From NCBI RefSeq assembly GCF_042432445.1, contig NZ_JBHLXE010000016.1:80012-144011 (forward strand): a stretch of 64,000 bases of DNA, read 5' to 3'. Made by a program: the position numbers and the translations under genes. Origin of the DNA: Thorsellia kenyensis. Lineage in GTDB: Bacteria > Pseudomonadota > Gammaproteobacteria > Enterobacterales > Thorselliaceae. Positions 55,042 to 63,996 of the stretch are shown here, piece after piece. The stretch's first letter is position 1. Each line of letters opens with the position of its first letter. The notes under the pieces are model-generated. The model did no database searches, was not told the origin of the DNA, and saw nothing but the letters and a program-made list of their open reading frames with translations.

Positions 55042-56379
55042 TTATTTTGCAACATTACCAGCAATATTTAATGCATCCCAAGTCCTTGCAAAAGGAGGGG
55101 CATAGACAAAGTCCATCATCCCTAATTCATCAACAGTGAGCTGACTATATATGGCCACACTTAAGGCATTAACGCGACCAATAGCCCCAGCTTGATAATT
55201 ACCCAATATTTGCCCACCCAATAGAATTCTAGATTGAGAGTGATAAATCAGCTTGATGTAAATATCTGTCTGAGGAGGAACATAATCAGTTCTGTTTTTA
55301 TCCTTGATAAAAACTGTCTTATAGTCAATTTCAGCAAGTTCTGCTTCTTGTTCAGAGATCCCAACTCGCCCTACTTCAATATCAAAAACACGTACCCCAC
55401 ACGCCCCTAAAGTTCCGATAAAAGATTTTTCCTCTCCTGCTAGATTATCCCCAACTAATCGGCCTAATTTATTAGCTGTTGTGGCCAAAGGAATGTATCT
55501 ATTCCCTAAAATTTTGTGGGGAACTGTCGCACAATCTCCTGCGCTATACACTCCTTTAATGGATGTTTCACCATATTCATTGACAATAATAGCGCCTCTA
55601 TCATCGCATAAAATCGCACCTTCAGGCAAAAACTCAGTATTGGGACGAAACCCTGTGGCAATAATGAGCAACTCAACATCTAAATTTTGATCATTAAGCC
55701 TTAGCTGAAATGTTCGGGCTTTAGAACTTGGAGATACACCAAGTATTTTTTTATTTAAATGTAAATTAACACCATGAGATGTAAGTTGGTTAACTAGATG
55801 TTCAGTTATTTTTTCATCAAACGTTTTTGCTAGTACCGTTTTATTATGATCAATTAAATGTACTTCTTTATTTTGTAAGCGCAATGCCTCTGCAGCTTCG
55901 ACGCCAATGAATCCTGCACCTAAAATCGCAATTTTATTTATGCCCAATAACTGTTCTTTAATATGTAGTGCGTCGTCGCGACTATGCATAGTGACATAAT
56001 TTATGTTTTCCAGTCCTTCAATTGAAGGGATAATAGGCCTTGCTCCACTAGCAATCATCAACTTATCATAATGAAAATCTATTTCTTTATGATTTAGTAA
56101 ATTAGCTTGAACAATTTTTTGGTTAAAATTGACATGCGTTACCGTATGATTCAATTTAATATCAATACCTATTTTAATAAAATCTTCAAATTCTCTTGCT
56201 GTCATTTGCTCAATATTAGCAAACTCCCCACCGATAAAATAGGGAATACCACACGCCCCAAAAGAAACATTATGGCTTTTTTCTAACACTGTAATTTTTG
56301 CTTGTGTATCTTGCTTTTTGATTCTAACAGCAGCGGATAGACCTGCTGCATTAGCGCCAATAATTACATAGTGAGTCAT
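55042..56379 (-). CDS. FAD-dependent pyridine nucleotide-disulfide oxidoreductase, CoA-disulfide reductase/NADH oxidase type
   Basis: From the ATG at 56379 (MTHYVIIGANAAGLSAAVR) the protein has 445 residues; a TTG six codons upstream is in frame. FAD-binding GANAAG is followed by the single redox cysteine C43 in SFGACGIPYF, the hallmark of CoA-disulfide reductases and NADH oxidases with Cys43. The NAD(P)-binding GAGFIGVEAAEAL and SAGDCATVPHKI (second FAD motif) are in place. It may reduce CoA disulfide or O2. It starts downstream of an MFS gene with a 32-base gap and is likely co-transcribed with it. Confidence 0.88.
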   Translation of the reverse strand: MTHYVIIGANAAGLSAAVRIKKQDTQAKITVLEKSHNVSFGACGIPYFIGGEFANIEQMTAREFEDFIKIGIDIKLNHTVTHVNFNQKIVQANLLNHKEIDFHYDKLMIASGARPIIPSIEGLENINYVTMHSRDDALHIKEQLLGINKIAILGAGFIGVEAAEALRLQNKEVHLIDHNKTVLAKTFDEKITEHLVNQLTSHGVNLHLNKKILGVSPSSKARTFQLRLNDQNLDVELLIIATGFRPNTEFLPEGAILCDDRGAIIVNEYGETSIKGVYSAGDCATVPHKILGNRYIPLATTANKLGRLVGDNLAGEEKSFIGTLGACGVRVFDIEVGRVGISEQEAELAEIDYKTVFIKDKNRTDYVPPQTDIYIKLIYHSQSRILLGGQILGNYQAGAIGRVNALSVAIYSQLTVDELGMMDFVYAPPFARTWDALNIAGNVAK

Positions 56380-56411
56380 GTTTTTTAAATACTCCAATCA
56401 AAATTATATTA

Positions 56412-57761
56412 TTAAGTCTTATTTGTATCCGTGAGTAATGATTCATCATTAACGGCATCTGGTTCTTCATTTCTAGATTCAGTGCTTCTAGGCTCAATAT
56501 GTTCAAGTATAATTTTATTTTCTTCCGGTACACTTTCTATCTCAATGCGAGGATCGATGATTGCTGAACTCATCGGGTATTCAGGTACATGAGGAGTTTT
56601 TTCAGAATCTGATGAACTATTTTCGCATGGTTTGTTCTTGACAATAAATAGCACAGAAAATAAAAGCATAGCCATAACAAAAAACAAGATAAACATCACT
56701 TTAGATGTGAATAAATCCATGAAAAATCCTGTTATGATAGGTCCTAATCCAGCACCAATGCCGAAAATTGCCAATAATAATCCACTTAATGCCACTCTTT
56801 TAGCAGGATCAATATTATCATTAGCCAGTGCAACACCAACAGGATAGAGAGGAAACAAAAAAACGCCCGTTAAAAAAACATAAATAAGTAAAAATGTCTG
56901 AGACCAAAAAGCACCAAACCACAGAGGAATACTAGCTAATGCTAATAATAGTGCAAAACCTTGAATCAATTTCGTACGATTAATTCTATCAGAAAGCCAT
57001 CCTGCAGGCCATTGGATAAGAAAACCTGCAATCATAGCGTATGCAACAAATTGACTACTTTGTTCATTGGTTAAGCCAATACTCTTTGCATAGACGGGTG
57101 CTAAGCCAAAAAATGCGCCAACCATCATGCCACTAAAGGCAACCGTCATAAGTGCTGGTAATACGGTACGCACAAAATATTTAATTTCTAATGGTGCTGC
57201 GATAATTGCATTTGGGTGAATTTTTCGTGTTGTGGCAACGGGTATTAAACTTGCTGCGTATAAAATAGCTATCATGACTAATTGTTGAAAGCCCAGTTCA
57301 GGAAAATATTTCAATAAAAATTGACCGCAAATTAACCCCATATTAACAGCAATCATATAGCCAGAGAAGACAGCCCCCCTATTTTTAGAATCACTTTGCT
57401 CATTCAACCAGCTCTCAATAACCATATATTGTGCCATCATCGCAAGACCAAGAATGAACCTAAAGCTCATCCATACATAACTGTTCTCAACTAAGGTATG
57501 AGATAAAATAACTATGGTACAAATTCCAGCACAAGCCACAAAAGTTCTGATATGACCAAAGCCTGCAATAAGAAGTTGCCCCACTTTAGTCCCTAGCACC
57601 ATACCAAAGTAGTAGCTAGCAATGTTGGCACCAATGATGGTTGAACTTATCCCATGTTTTTCTAGGTAAAGTGAAATATAGGTATTAAAAAAGCCTGTTG
57701 CTGTAAGCATCAATAGAGTAGCAATGAAAAGTGCAGGAAAAGCGAAGATAGAAAGTTTCAT
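56412..57761 (-). CDS. MFS transporter, YcaD-like
   Basis: A 449-residue inner-membrane transporter with twelve hydrophobic segments. Sequence features such as GFFNTYISLYLEKHGIS, VIESWLNEQSDSKNRG (residues 113-128) and WPAGWLSDRINRTKL (loop 8-9 basic motif) recall E. coli YcaD, a putative transporter without known substrate. The C-terminal 60 residues are an unusual acidic, proline-containing cytosolic tail (SEKTPHVPEYP, ESVPEENKII). It starts the unit with the flavoenzyme gene. Confidence 0.8.
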   Translation of the reverse strand: MKLSIFAFPALFIATLLMLTATGFFNTYISLYLEKHGISSTIIGANIASYYFGMVLGTKVGQLLIAGFGHIRTFVACAGICTIVILSHTLVENSYVWMSFRFILGLAMMAQYMVIESWLNEQSDSKNRGAVFSGYMIAVNMGLICGQFLLKYFPELGFQQLVMIAILYAASLIPVATTRKIHPNAIIAAPLEIKYFVRTVLPALMTVAFSGMMVGAFFGLAPVYAKSIGLTNEQSSQFVAYAMIAGFLIQWPAGWLSDRINRTKLIQGFALLLALASIPLWFGAFWSQTFLLIYVFLTGVFLFPLYPVGVALANDNIDPAKRVALSGLLLAIFGIGAGLGPIITGFFMDLFTSKVMFILFFVMAMLLFSVLFIVKNKPCENSSSDSEKTPHVPEYPMSSAIIDPRIEIESVPEENKIILEHIEPRSTESRNEEPDAVNDESLLTDTNKT

Positions 57762-58240
57762 AAAGTTTCCGCTAATAATTTTCCATAATATGGAATTTTA
57801 GGTAAAAATAAGTCATTTATAAGAATGATCTAGTGTAATCAATTTTCTTTAAAGTTTTAAGTGAAATGAGAAAATATTTATAATTATTTTCTCATTTACG
57901 TCTTTAATTCTTAGCTTTCACTAATAGCTTGACTTTTTTGCACTTACTTTCATTAATTTTAGAAATATTGTCTGTTTTATTGTATTTTTTTATTTTTAGA
58001 ATATCTCTCTGACGCACTTTAAATCATTTTCTGTCATATATGTCCATATTCCTCTGAAAAAGCTCAGAAAATTCAATTCCGTATATTAAAAAATAAATAA
58101 ATATTAATCTTTGTAATTAATGTGAGAAAGATCACGGCTATGATTTTCCATTTAATGCAAAATTAACGCGCTTAATAGAAAATAATTACCTTATATACCA
58201 ATTTTCACTATCAACCAATAAAAAATATAAGAGGAATACA
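57762..58240. other. divergent regulatory region between the MFS gene and fae
   Basis: Non-coding and AT-rich. It contains the CRP-type site at 58119-58138. Candidate -10 sequences (TTATAT at 58191-58196) are weak. No gene is seen. Confidence 0.5.
58119..58138. promoter_or_regulatory. CRP-type site upstream of the fae-like gene
   Basis: TGTGAGAAAGATCACG (58121-58136) has one perfect CRP half and a single mismatch in the other, with the right six-base spacer, 105 bases before the start. It suggests catabolite-sensitive expression of the Fae/BCCT cluster. Confidence 0.7.
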
Positions 58241-58762
58241 ATGAATACTCAAAATGATGCATCCATGTTTATCGGAGAAGGTTTCGTAGGAGAAGGAGTT
58301 AATGCCGCTCATGTGAATATCATGCTTGGTCCTAAATCAGGACCAGTTGGACAAGCTTTCGTTAATGCGCTGGCTATGCCAAGACAAGGACATTGTCCAT
58401 TCATGGTGATTATAAAACCAGGCGTACCTGTAAAGCCAGCCACAGTTTATGCTAATAAGGCCGAGATTTCGGGTGATTTGCACGGAAATGCGACCTGGGG
58501 AGCTTCACAAGCTGGGATTGCTAAAGCCATTACTGAAGCTCTTTTAGAGGGAACATTACCTAAAGAATCTGAAAATAATTGGTCAATAGTAGTTGCTCCA
58601 TGGGTAAATCCCTCATGCGATGATTTAGATGCAATCTTTAAAAATAATTATGAAGCAACTCAGACCGCGATTAAAAATGCTATGTCTTCAAATTCTGAAA
58701 TTGACAAACTTAAAGTGGCCTTGTCGCAATTAGGCAATCCTTTCTATCAGCCTAAATCCTAG
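58241..58762 (+). CDS. formaldehyde-activating enzyme (Fae) family protein
   Basis: Fae joins formaldehyde to tetrahydromethanopterin in methylotrophic bacteria and methanogens. The 173 residues have the family pattern: GEGFVGEGVNAAHVN near residues 12-26 with the conserved His (H24), then GPKSGPVGQAFVNALA, RQGHCPFMV, KPGVPVKPATVYANKAEI and SQAGIAKAITEALLEGTLPK, ending with NYEATQTAIKNAM. The Asp that usually follows the His two places on is Asn here. No tetrahydromethanopterin gene is in the window and gammaproteobacteria of this type normally lack that cofactor, so the protein may use another acceptor or act as a formaldehyde or aldehyde binder. AGAGGAA precedes the ATG. It is the first gene of a probable four-gene cluster with BCCT, AKR and ALDH genes. 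Confidence 0.8.
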   Translation: MNTQNDASMFIGEGFVGEGVNAAHVNIMLGPKSGPVGQAFVNALAMPRQGHCPFMVIIKPGVPVKPATVYANKAEISGDLHGNATWGASQAGIAKAITEALLEGTLPKESENNWSIVVAPWVNPSCDDLDAIFKNNYEATQTAIKNAMSSNSEIDKLKVALSQLGNPFYQPKS

Positions 58763-58824
58763 GAATAGACATTTTAAATAAAAACGATTGATGATCCCAA
58801 TTAGGAGGAGATCGAGGAGCGTTT

Positions 58825-60462
58825 ATGAATACAACAAAACAAACTAACCCCAAATTAAGATTAAGACATTTAACCTTCTGGCCTGCATTTATAATGACGG
58901 CGGTTGCAGTCATCGTCTCATTAACTAATGGAGTCACTTTTGCCAAAGCCACAAAACAAATTGTTGGTTGGATCCTTGACCATTTTTCATGGGGATTTAG
59001 CCTTGCAGCGTTTGGATGTGTTATTTTATGTATCATTGTCTTTTTCTCACCTCTTGGGAATATTCGGATTGGTGGAAAAAATGCAACACCGATATTGACA
59101 AGAACAAAGTGGATAATGATAGCTCTTTGTACAACAATTGCGGCTGGATTGCTTTTTTGGGCGGCAGCTGAACCTTTATATCATTATTACTACCCACCAA
59201 AATCTTTTAACATAGAAGCCACTTCGCCTTCATCTGCCATTTTTTCTCTTTCAACAATGTTTTTGCACTGGACATTCACTCCTTTTGCAATTTATTGTGT
59301 CCCTGCATTGGTATTTACTTTGGTTTATCATAATTTAAATAAGCCATTTTCTATAGGTTCGATGCTTTATCCTGTTATGGGAAAAAAGGTTTATGGCAAA
59401 ACAGGACAAGTGATCGATGGTATCGCATTATCAGGATTCTCTGCAAGTATGGCTTCTTCAATGGCAACAGGAATTATTGCCATAATGGGTGGACTTGCAC
59501 TATATGGTGTCCAAAAAGGTAGTGTCGCACTTGCCGGCATTGGTGCTGCGATTGCTATTGTTGTCACACTCTCTTCTGTCAGTGGCCTTAAAAAGGGGAT
59601 AACTTTACTATCTACAGTGAATACATGGGTATTTATGGGCATAGGTATCGCTATTTTCGTCTTTGGTCCAACAAGATTCATTTTGAATTTTAGCCTAGAG
59701 TCATTGGGTAATTATCTTGATAATTTCTTTCAAAAATCACTTATTACAGGTGCAGCTGAAGGAGAAAGCTGGGGACGAGATTGGACTATTTTCTACTTTT
59801 CATCTTGGATGGCGTGGGCTCCTTTAACAGCTATGTTCCTTGGGAAAATTGCAAGGGGATATACCGTCAAAGAATTCCTTGCGGTAAACTTACTCATCCC
59901 CAGTGTTTTTGCGGGTATTTGGACAAGCATATTCAGTGGAAGTGTTCTTTATTTTGATATGACCGAAGCGGGAAGTATGAAAATGATGTTAGACACTAAT
60001 GGATATGAATCTGTTGTATATGCACTTATCAATAAATTGCCTTTTGCTAGCATACTTGTACTAGGTTTTGTATTTGCTACATTTCTTTCCTATTGCACAG
60101 CAGCTGACTCAACAACTGATGCTATGGCTAATCTGTGTTTAGAATCTGAAACAGGTGAACGTTTGAGTGAAGATTCAAGTAGCGTGAAAGAACTCATCAG
60201 CATGAAAGTACTCTGGGGTATTGGTATTGGCATCGTTGCAGTAACAATGCTGGTATTTGCCGATGTAGAGGGTATAAAACAACTTGCTTATATTGGAGGG
60301 CTTCCAGCTCTTGTACTATGTGTAGGATTGTTATTCTCACTGATTAGGCTTCTATTTTGTGCTAAAGAACTTGAGGCATGTACTGATTTAGAACCACTAA
60401 GTTTCTCGTCAGTAAATCCCCCAAAACCACTAGAAATTAGTGATACCAGCAAAGTGAATTAA
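58825..60462 (+). CDS. BCCT-family quaternary-amine transporter
   Basis: An inner-membrane permease of 545 residues and about 12 helices. BCCT proteins import glycine betaine, carnitine, choline or related quaternary amines. The family core is visible as LLFWAAAEPLYHYYYPP near residue 110, GSMLYPVMGKKVYGK, and WTIFYFSSWMAWAPLTAMFL followed by GKIARGYTVKEFL near residue 312. The typical WxxFYWxxW motif is modified at two aromatic places, so the substrate may differ from betaine. A strong GGAGGAG site lies upstream. It begins 62 bases after the fae-like gene, consistent with one transcript. Confidence 0.9.
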   Translation: MNTTKQTNPKLRLRHLTFWPAFIMTAVAVIVSLTNGVTFAKATKQIVGWILDHFSWGFSLAAFGCVILCIIVFFSPLGNIRIGGKNATPILTRTKWIMIALCTTIAAGLLFWAAAEPLYHYYYPPKSFNIEATSPSSAIFSLSTMFLHWTFTPFAIYCVPALVFTLVYHNLNKPFSIGSMLYPVMGKKVYGKTGQVIDGIALSGFSASMASSMATGIIAIMGGLALYGVQKGSVALAGIGAAIAIVVTLSSVSGLKKGITLLSTVNTWVFMGIGIAIFVFGPTRFILNFSLESLGNYLDNFFQKSLITGAAEGESWGRDWTIFYFSSWMAWAPLTAMFLGKIARGYTVKEFLAVNLLIPSVFAGIWTSIFSGSVLYFDMTEAGSMKMMLDTNGYESVVYALINKLPFASILVLGFVFATFLSYCTAADSTTDAMANLCLESETGERLSEDSSSVKELISMKVLWGIGIGIVAVTMLVFADVEGIKQLAYIGGLPALVLCVGLLFSLIRLLFCAKELEACTDLEPLSFSSVNPPKPLEISDTSKVN

Positions 60463-60564
60463 TTTTGGGTGAATATTAGAACTAAAATTTTTTTATAATT
60501 TTTATTAAAGTGTCTCTCCTCTACATAATAGTATGAGAGACGCATGACTTTTATGGAGCGTATG

Positions 60565-61572
60565 ATGGAATATGTAAGATTAGGCGAATCTGGTTTAGTG
60601 GTATCAAAATTATGTTTAGGCACAATGAACATGGGGAGTCCTAAATGGAAACCTTGGATTTTCGATGAGGCTCAGAGTGAGCCTATCGTACGTCATGCTC
60701 TTGATTCTGGTGTAAACTTTATAGATCTTGCTGACTTTTATTCATTTGGTGAAGGAGAACGCGTCATAGGCAATATCATTAAAAAACACGCCAAAAGAGA
60801 TGAATTAGTCTTGCTAACAAAAGCTGGTTACCCAATAGGTGATGGTAAAAATAATCAAGGTCATTCAAGGAAGCACCTATACGACGCCCTTCATGGGTCA
60901 TTAGAACGTATAGGCACAGATTATGTTGATATTTTTATGCTACATTATTTTGATGTCAACACTCCGATTGAAGAAACATGGTTTACCTTAAATGAAATGG
61001 TAAAACAGGGTAAAACACGTTATCTTGGGGTATCAACAATGTATACTTGGCAGTTTGCAAAAATTTTACATTGTTGTGAAAAGAATGGCTGGGTTAAACC
61101 AATCAATATGCAGTTACAATTGAATGCAGCCTACCGTGAAGAAGAACGAGAAATGATCCCCTTTTGCGTCGATCAAGGTATTGGAGTATCTGTATTTAGT
61201 CCATTAGCAAGGGGTTTACTCAGTGGCGCATTTGATTCTGTAAGAAATCAAACTGACAACTTCACTCATCAAATGTTTGGAGATGATACGTCAAAAAATA
61301 TTGCTATGAGCGTTGCTAAAGTAGCAAAACGACATGGTGTAGGATCTGCGCAAGTTGCACAAGCATGGGTTTTGAGTCGACCGGGTGTTAAAGTTATGCT
61401 TGTTGGAGCTGATACCACAGAACAGTTCAATAGTAGCCTTAATGCATTAACATTGCAGCTTACTGAAGATGATTTTTATGAACTAGATAGGGTATACACG
61501 CCTTGTGATGTTATCAATGATTATACAGAAGGGAAGCGTATAGCTAGAGAACCAAGACCTGCAAGAGACTAG
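60565..61572 (+). CDS. aldo/keto reductase
   Basis: A cytosolic NADPH-dependent TIM-barrel oxidoreductase that reduces aldehydes. I use the ATG at 60565 (MEYVRLGESGLVVSKLCLGT), 335 residues, because GGAG sits 6 bases before it; upstream ATGs at 60544, 60553 and 60562 are also possible. The catalytic Asp and Tyr are in FIDLADFYSFGEGE, Lys in LLTKAGYPIG, His in DIFMLHYFD. The closest family form is the YajO/PdxI-type group. It is 102 bases after the BCCT gene. Confidence 0.88.
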   Translation: MEYVRLGESGLVVSKLCLGTMNMGSPKWKPWIFDEAQSEPIVRHALDSGVNFIDLADFYSFGEGERVIGNIIKKHAKRDELVLLTKAGYPIGDGKNNQGHSRKHLYDALHGSLERIGTDYVDIFMLHYFDVNTPIEETWFTLNEMVKQGKTRYLGVSTMYTWQFAKILHCCEKNGWVKPINMQLQLNAAYREEEREMIPFCVDQGIGVSVFSPLARGLLSGAFDSVRNQTDNFTHQMFGDDTSKNIAMSVAKVAKRHGVGSAQVAQAWVLSRPGVKVMLVGADTTEQFNSSLNALTLQLTEDDFYELDRVYTPCDVINDYTEGKRIAREPRPARD

Positions 61573-61738
61573 TTAATTTTATTTTTGTAGCTATTTAACC
61601 TCGACTTATTTAGGCATTGGAATTCTTATAGTTGAGAAAAATCTCTTAAATATTGAATATTTAACAAAAAATGCTATGTTTATTTATATTTAGTAGCGAG
61701 TTATTTTATTTTTTAGTTATAACATAAAGGTAAAAATC

Positions 61739-63190
61739 ATGATTCAAACAACTGATTTTAGTAGTGTATTAAAATCTGGCTATTACGTAGATGGTCAATG
61801 GAAAGAAACTCAACAGCATTATGATGTCACCAATCCCTCAACAAAAGCATTAGTTGCAAAAGTTGCTTATTGTTCAACAAAAGAAGCTAAAGAGGTCGTA
61901 GATAGCGCCGCTAAAGCATTAACTGCATGGCAAGCAATTACTGCTAAAGAACGCGCTCAACGTTTAAAAAAATGGTTTGATCTTATCATAGCAAATCAAA
62001 AAGAGCTCGCTACTTTACTTGTTACGGAACAAGGAAAACCTCTAGCTGAAGGTATGGGGGAAGTTGTGTATGCGGCAAGTTTTGTTGAGTGGTTTGCTGA
62101 AGAAGCAAAGCGTATTTATGGTGATGTTATCCCAGCACATAAAGGAGATAGTCGCATTGTGGTGATAAAACAACCTGTTGGTGTAATTGCAGCAATTACG
62201 CCTTGGAATTTCCCGCTAGCTATGTTGACAAGAAAAATTGCTCCAGCGCTTGCTGCTGGTTGTACTGCGGTGATAAAACCATCAGAAGAAACTCCATTAT
62301 CAGCACATGCGCTTGTCCATTTAGCTGAAATGGCAGGTATACCAGCAGGTGTGCTCAACGTAGTGAGTGGAGATGCTAAAGCTATAGGTGAGGTCTTTAC
62401 TCAAGATAAAAGAGTCAGAAAAATTTCCTTTACTGGTTCGACTAAAACAGGGAAGTTTCTTTATCAAGCCTGTGCAAATACAATGAAAAAAATGTCTCTA
62501 GAGCTCGGAGGAAATGCTGCATTTATCGTTTTTGAAGATGCGGATATAGATGCTGCTGTTGAAGGTGCTATGGCATCTAAATATCGCAATACTGGACAAA
62601 CATGTGTCTGTGTAAATCGATTTTTTGTACACGATGCAGTCTATGAGAATTTTACACAGAAACTTGCTGCAGCTGTAAAAAAATTAACAGTCGGTGATGC
62701 CTTTAGTGAAGGGGCAACACAAGGGCCATTAATTAACCAAATGGCTTTTGACAAAGTTTCTAATCATGTAAAGGATGCGATAGCAAAAGGGGCTAAAGTA
62801 TTGGTTGGTGGCAAACCTTCAGAATTAGGTGGTACCTTTTTTGAACCCACTGTTTTAATTGATGCAACTAAAGAAATGTTAATGAGCAGTGAAGAAACAT
62901 TTGGACCAATTTCTGCATGTTATCGTTTTAATTCAGAAGAGGAAGTCATCGCATTAGCTAATGATACAGATTTTGGTTTATCTTCCTATTTTTATACCCA
63001 AAACTTAAGTCGAGCGTGGAGGATAGCTGAAGCACTCGAATGTGGTATGGTAGCAATTAATGAAGGTATGCTATCAACTGAAGTTGCACCATTCGGTGGT
63101 ATTAAAGACTCAGGAATTGGACGCGAAGGTTCAAAATACGGCATTGAAGAATATTTAAATATAAAATATGTGCTAATGGGCAGTATTTAA
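61739..63190 (+). CDS. NAD(P)+-dependent aldehyde dehydrogenase, succinate-semialdehyde type
   Basis: The 483 residues are a standard cytosolic aldehyde dehydrogenase. The catalytic cysteine is C289 in NTGQTCVCVNR, the general base Glu in MSLELGGNA, and the cofactor loop is FTGSTKTGK. GabD-like features include ITPWNFPLAMLTRKIAPALA and a C-terminal APFGGIKDSGIGREGSKYG. Succinate semialdehyde is the likely family substrate, but a betaine-derived or other small aldehyde is possible given the neighbours. It begins 166 bases after the reductase gene, so it may have its own promoter. Confidence 0.88.
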   Translation: MIQTTDFSSVLKSGYYVDGQWKETQQHYDVTNPSTKALVAKVAYCSTKEAKEVVDSAAKALTAWQAITAKERAQRLKKWFDLIIANQKELATLLVTEQGKPLAEGMGEVVYAASFVEWFAEEAKRIYGDVIPAHKGDSRIVVIKQPVGVIAAITPWNFPLAMLTRKIAPALAAGCTAVIKPSEETPLSAHALVHLAEMAGIPAGVLNVVSGDAKAIGEVFTQDKRVRKISFTGSTKTGKFLYQACANTMKKMSLELGGNAAFIVFEDADIDAAVEGAMASKYRNTGQTCVCVNRFFVHDAVYENFTQKLAAAVKKLTVGDAFSEGATQGPLINQMAFDKVSNHVKDAIAKGAKVLVGGKPSELGGTFFEPTVLIDATKEMLMSSEETFGPISACYRFNSEEEVIALANDTDFGLSSYFYTQNLSRAWRIAEALECGMVAINEGMLSTEVAPFGGIKDSGIGREGSKYGIEEYLNIKYVLMGSI

Positions 63191-63257
63191 CTCTTTTATT
63201 GCTCATATTTAACATGCGCTTATATTTATCAGTATTGCATTTCGTTAAATCAACTTT

Positions 63258-63281
63258 AACCCGCTCAAAGAGCGGGTTTTT
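63258..63281 (+). terminator. intrinsic terminator after the aldehyde dehydrogenase gene
   Basis: AACCCGCTC / GAGCGGGTT stem with a three-base loop followed by TTT. A textbook terminator 67 bases past the stop. Confidence 0.85.
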
Positions 63282-63620
63282 AATCACTTATTTACCATCC
63301 ATACAAGCTTGAATTAGCGGCTAACAATGATCAATAAAATATTCCTTTTTATTCTCTAGATTCTAGCTTAGTAGATCTATTTTAAATATTATTCACTTGA
63401 AAAAATATTTCTTTTCCATTAGTAATTACACGTACTTTATAAACAGAGTTACTAAAAAGTTATAACTTCTGGGCTTGTTGATGAGTTATTAAAATTGATT
63501 GAAAGGATTTCAGATTTTTTCTGTTGTTCTTGTAACAACAAGATAGGTAACATATTAAACAATATAATGCCTATTTTCGTTTTGAACTTTATGTTAATGA
63601 TACTAAACAATGGCCATAAC

Positions 63621-63656
63621 ACAAAAAGCCCTGTATTTCTACAGGGCTTTTTGTGT
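63621..63656 (-). terminator. rRNA operon terminator
   Basis: ACAAAAAGCCCTGTA / TACAGGGCTTTTTGT is a 15-base perfect stem with a 4-base loop, T-rich on both strands. It lies about 100 bases beyond the 5S 3' end, as expected for a terminal hairpin of an rRNA operon. Confidence 0.85.
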
Positions 63657-63756
63657 TTTAATTTTAATTATTTATTGTCTAACTTTTGCTTTTATCTTTG
63701 ACTTAGTTTTAAGCACTAATTTAGTTTTAAGTTAGTTAGATTTTACAACGTATTTG

Positions 63757-63876
63757 GTGCCTGGCGGTGACCTACTCTCACATGGGGAAACCCCACACTA
63801 CCATCGGCGCAGTTGCGTTTCACTTCTGAGTTCGGTATGGAATCAGGTGGGTCCACAACGCTATTGCCGCCAAGCA
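63757..63876 (-). rRNA. rrf: 5S ribosomal RNA
   Basis: The minus strand reads TGCTTGGCGGCAATAGCG at the 5' end and closes with the complementary CCGCCAGGCAC at the 3' end, with the expected internal GTAGTGTGGGG and CATGTGAGAGTAGG segments. The length is 120 bases. It is transcribed leftward, after a 23S gene lying beyond the right edge. Confidence 0.95.
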
Positions 63877-63996
63877 ATTCTGTTGCTCTTAATTAGAATA
63901 AGCTATTCTTTGTATATCACGCTTCGTATGACATCACTCTCTGTTTAAACACTTTAATCTCTCTATTCGAGAACACCAAAACAACTTCGGCGTTGT
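63877..63996 (-). other. 23S-5S rRNA spacer
   Basis: On the minus strand, ACAACGCCGAAGTTGTTTTGG begins the spacer, as in E. coli where ACAACGCCGAAG follows the 23S 3' end (GGCTTAACCTT). The last four bases of the window (63997-64000, CCTT on the minus strand) would be the mature 23S 3' end. Palindromic stretches in the spacer fit RNase processing stems. No tRNA gene is present between 23S and 5S. Confidence 0.7.

Larger units (their letters stand above)
63191..63756. other. intergenic region before the rRNA operon end
   Basis: There is no gene. It contains the terminators at 63258-63281 (ALDH side) and 63621-63656 (rRNA side). The short open frame near 63495-63701 has no homology or ribosome site and overlaps the rRNA terminator. 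Confidence 0.5.

Noticed and set aside
63495..63701. a 68-codon hydrophobic frame after the ALDH gene
   Set aside because: It overlaps the rRNA terminator, lacks a ribosome site and looks like chance AT-rich sequence.
63754..63948. a 64-codon open frame on the plus strand
   Set aside because: It is antisense to 5S rRNA and the spacer.
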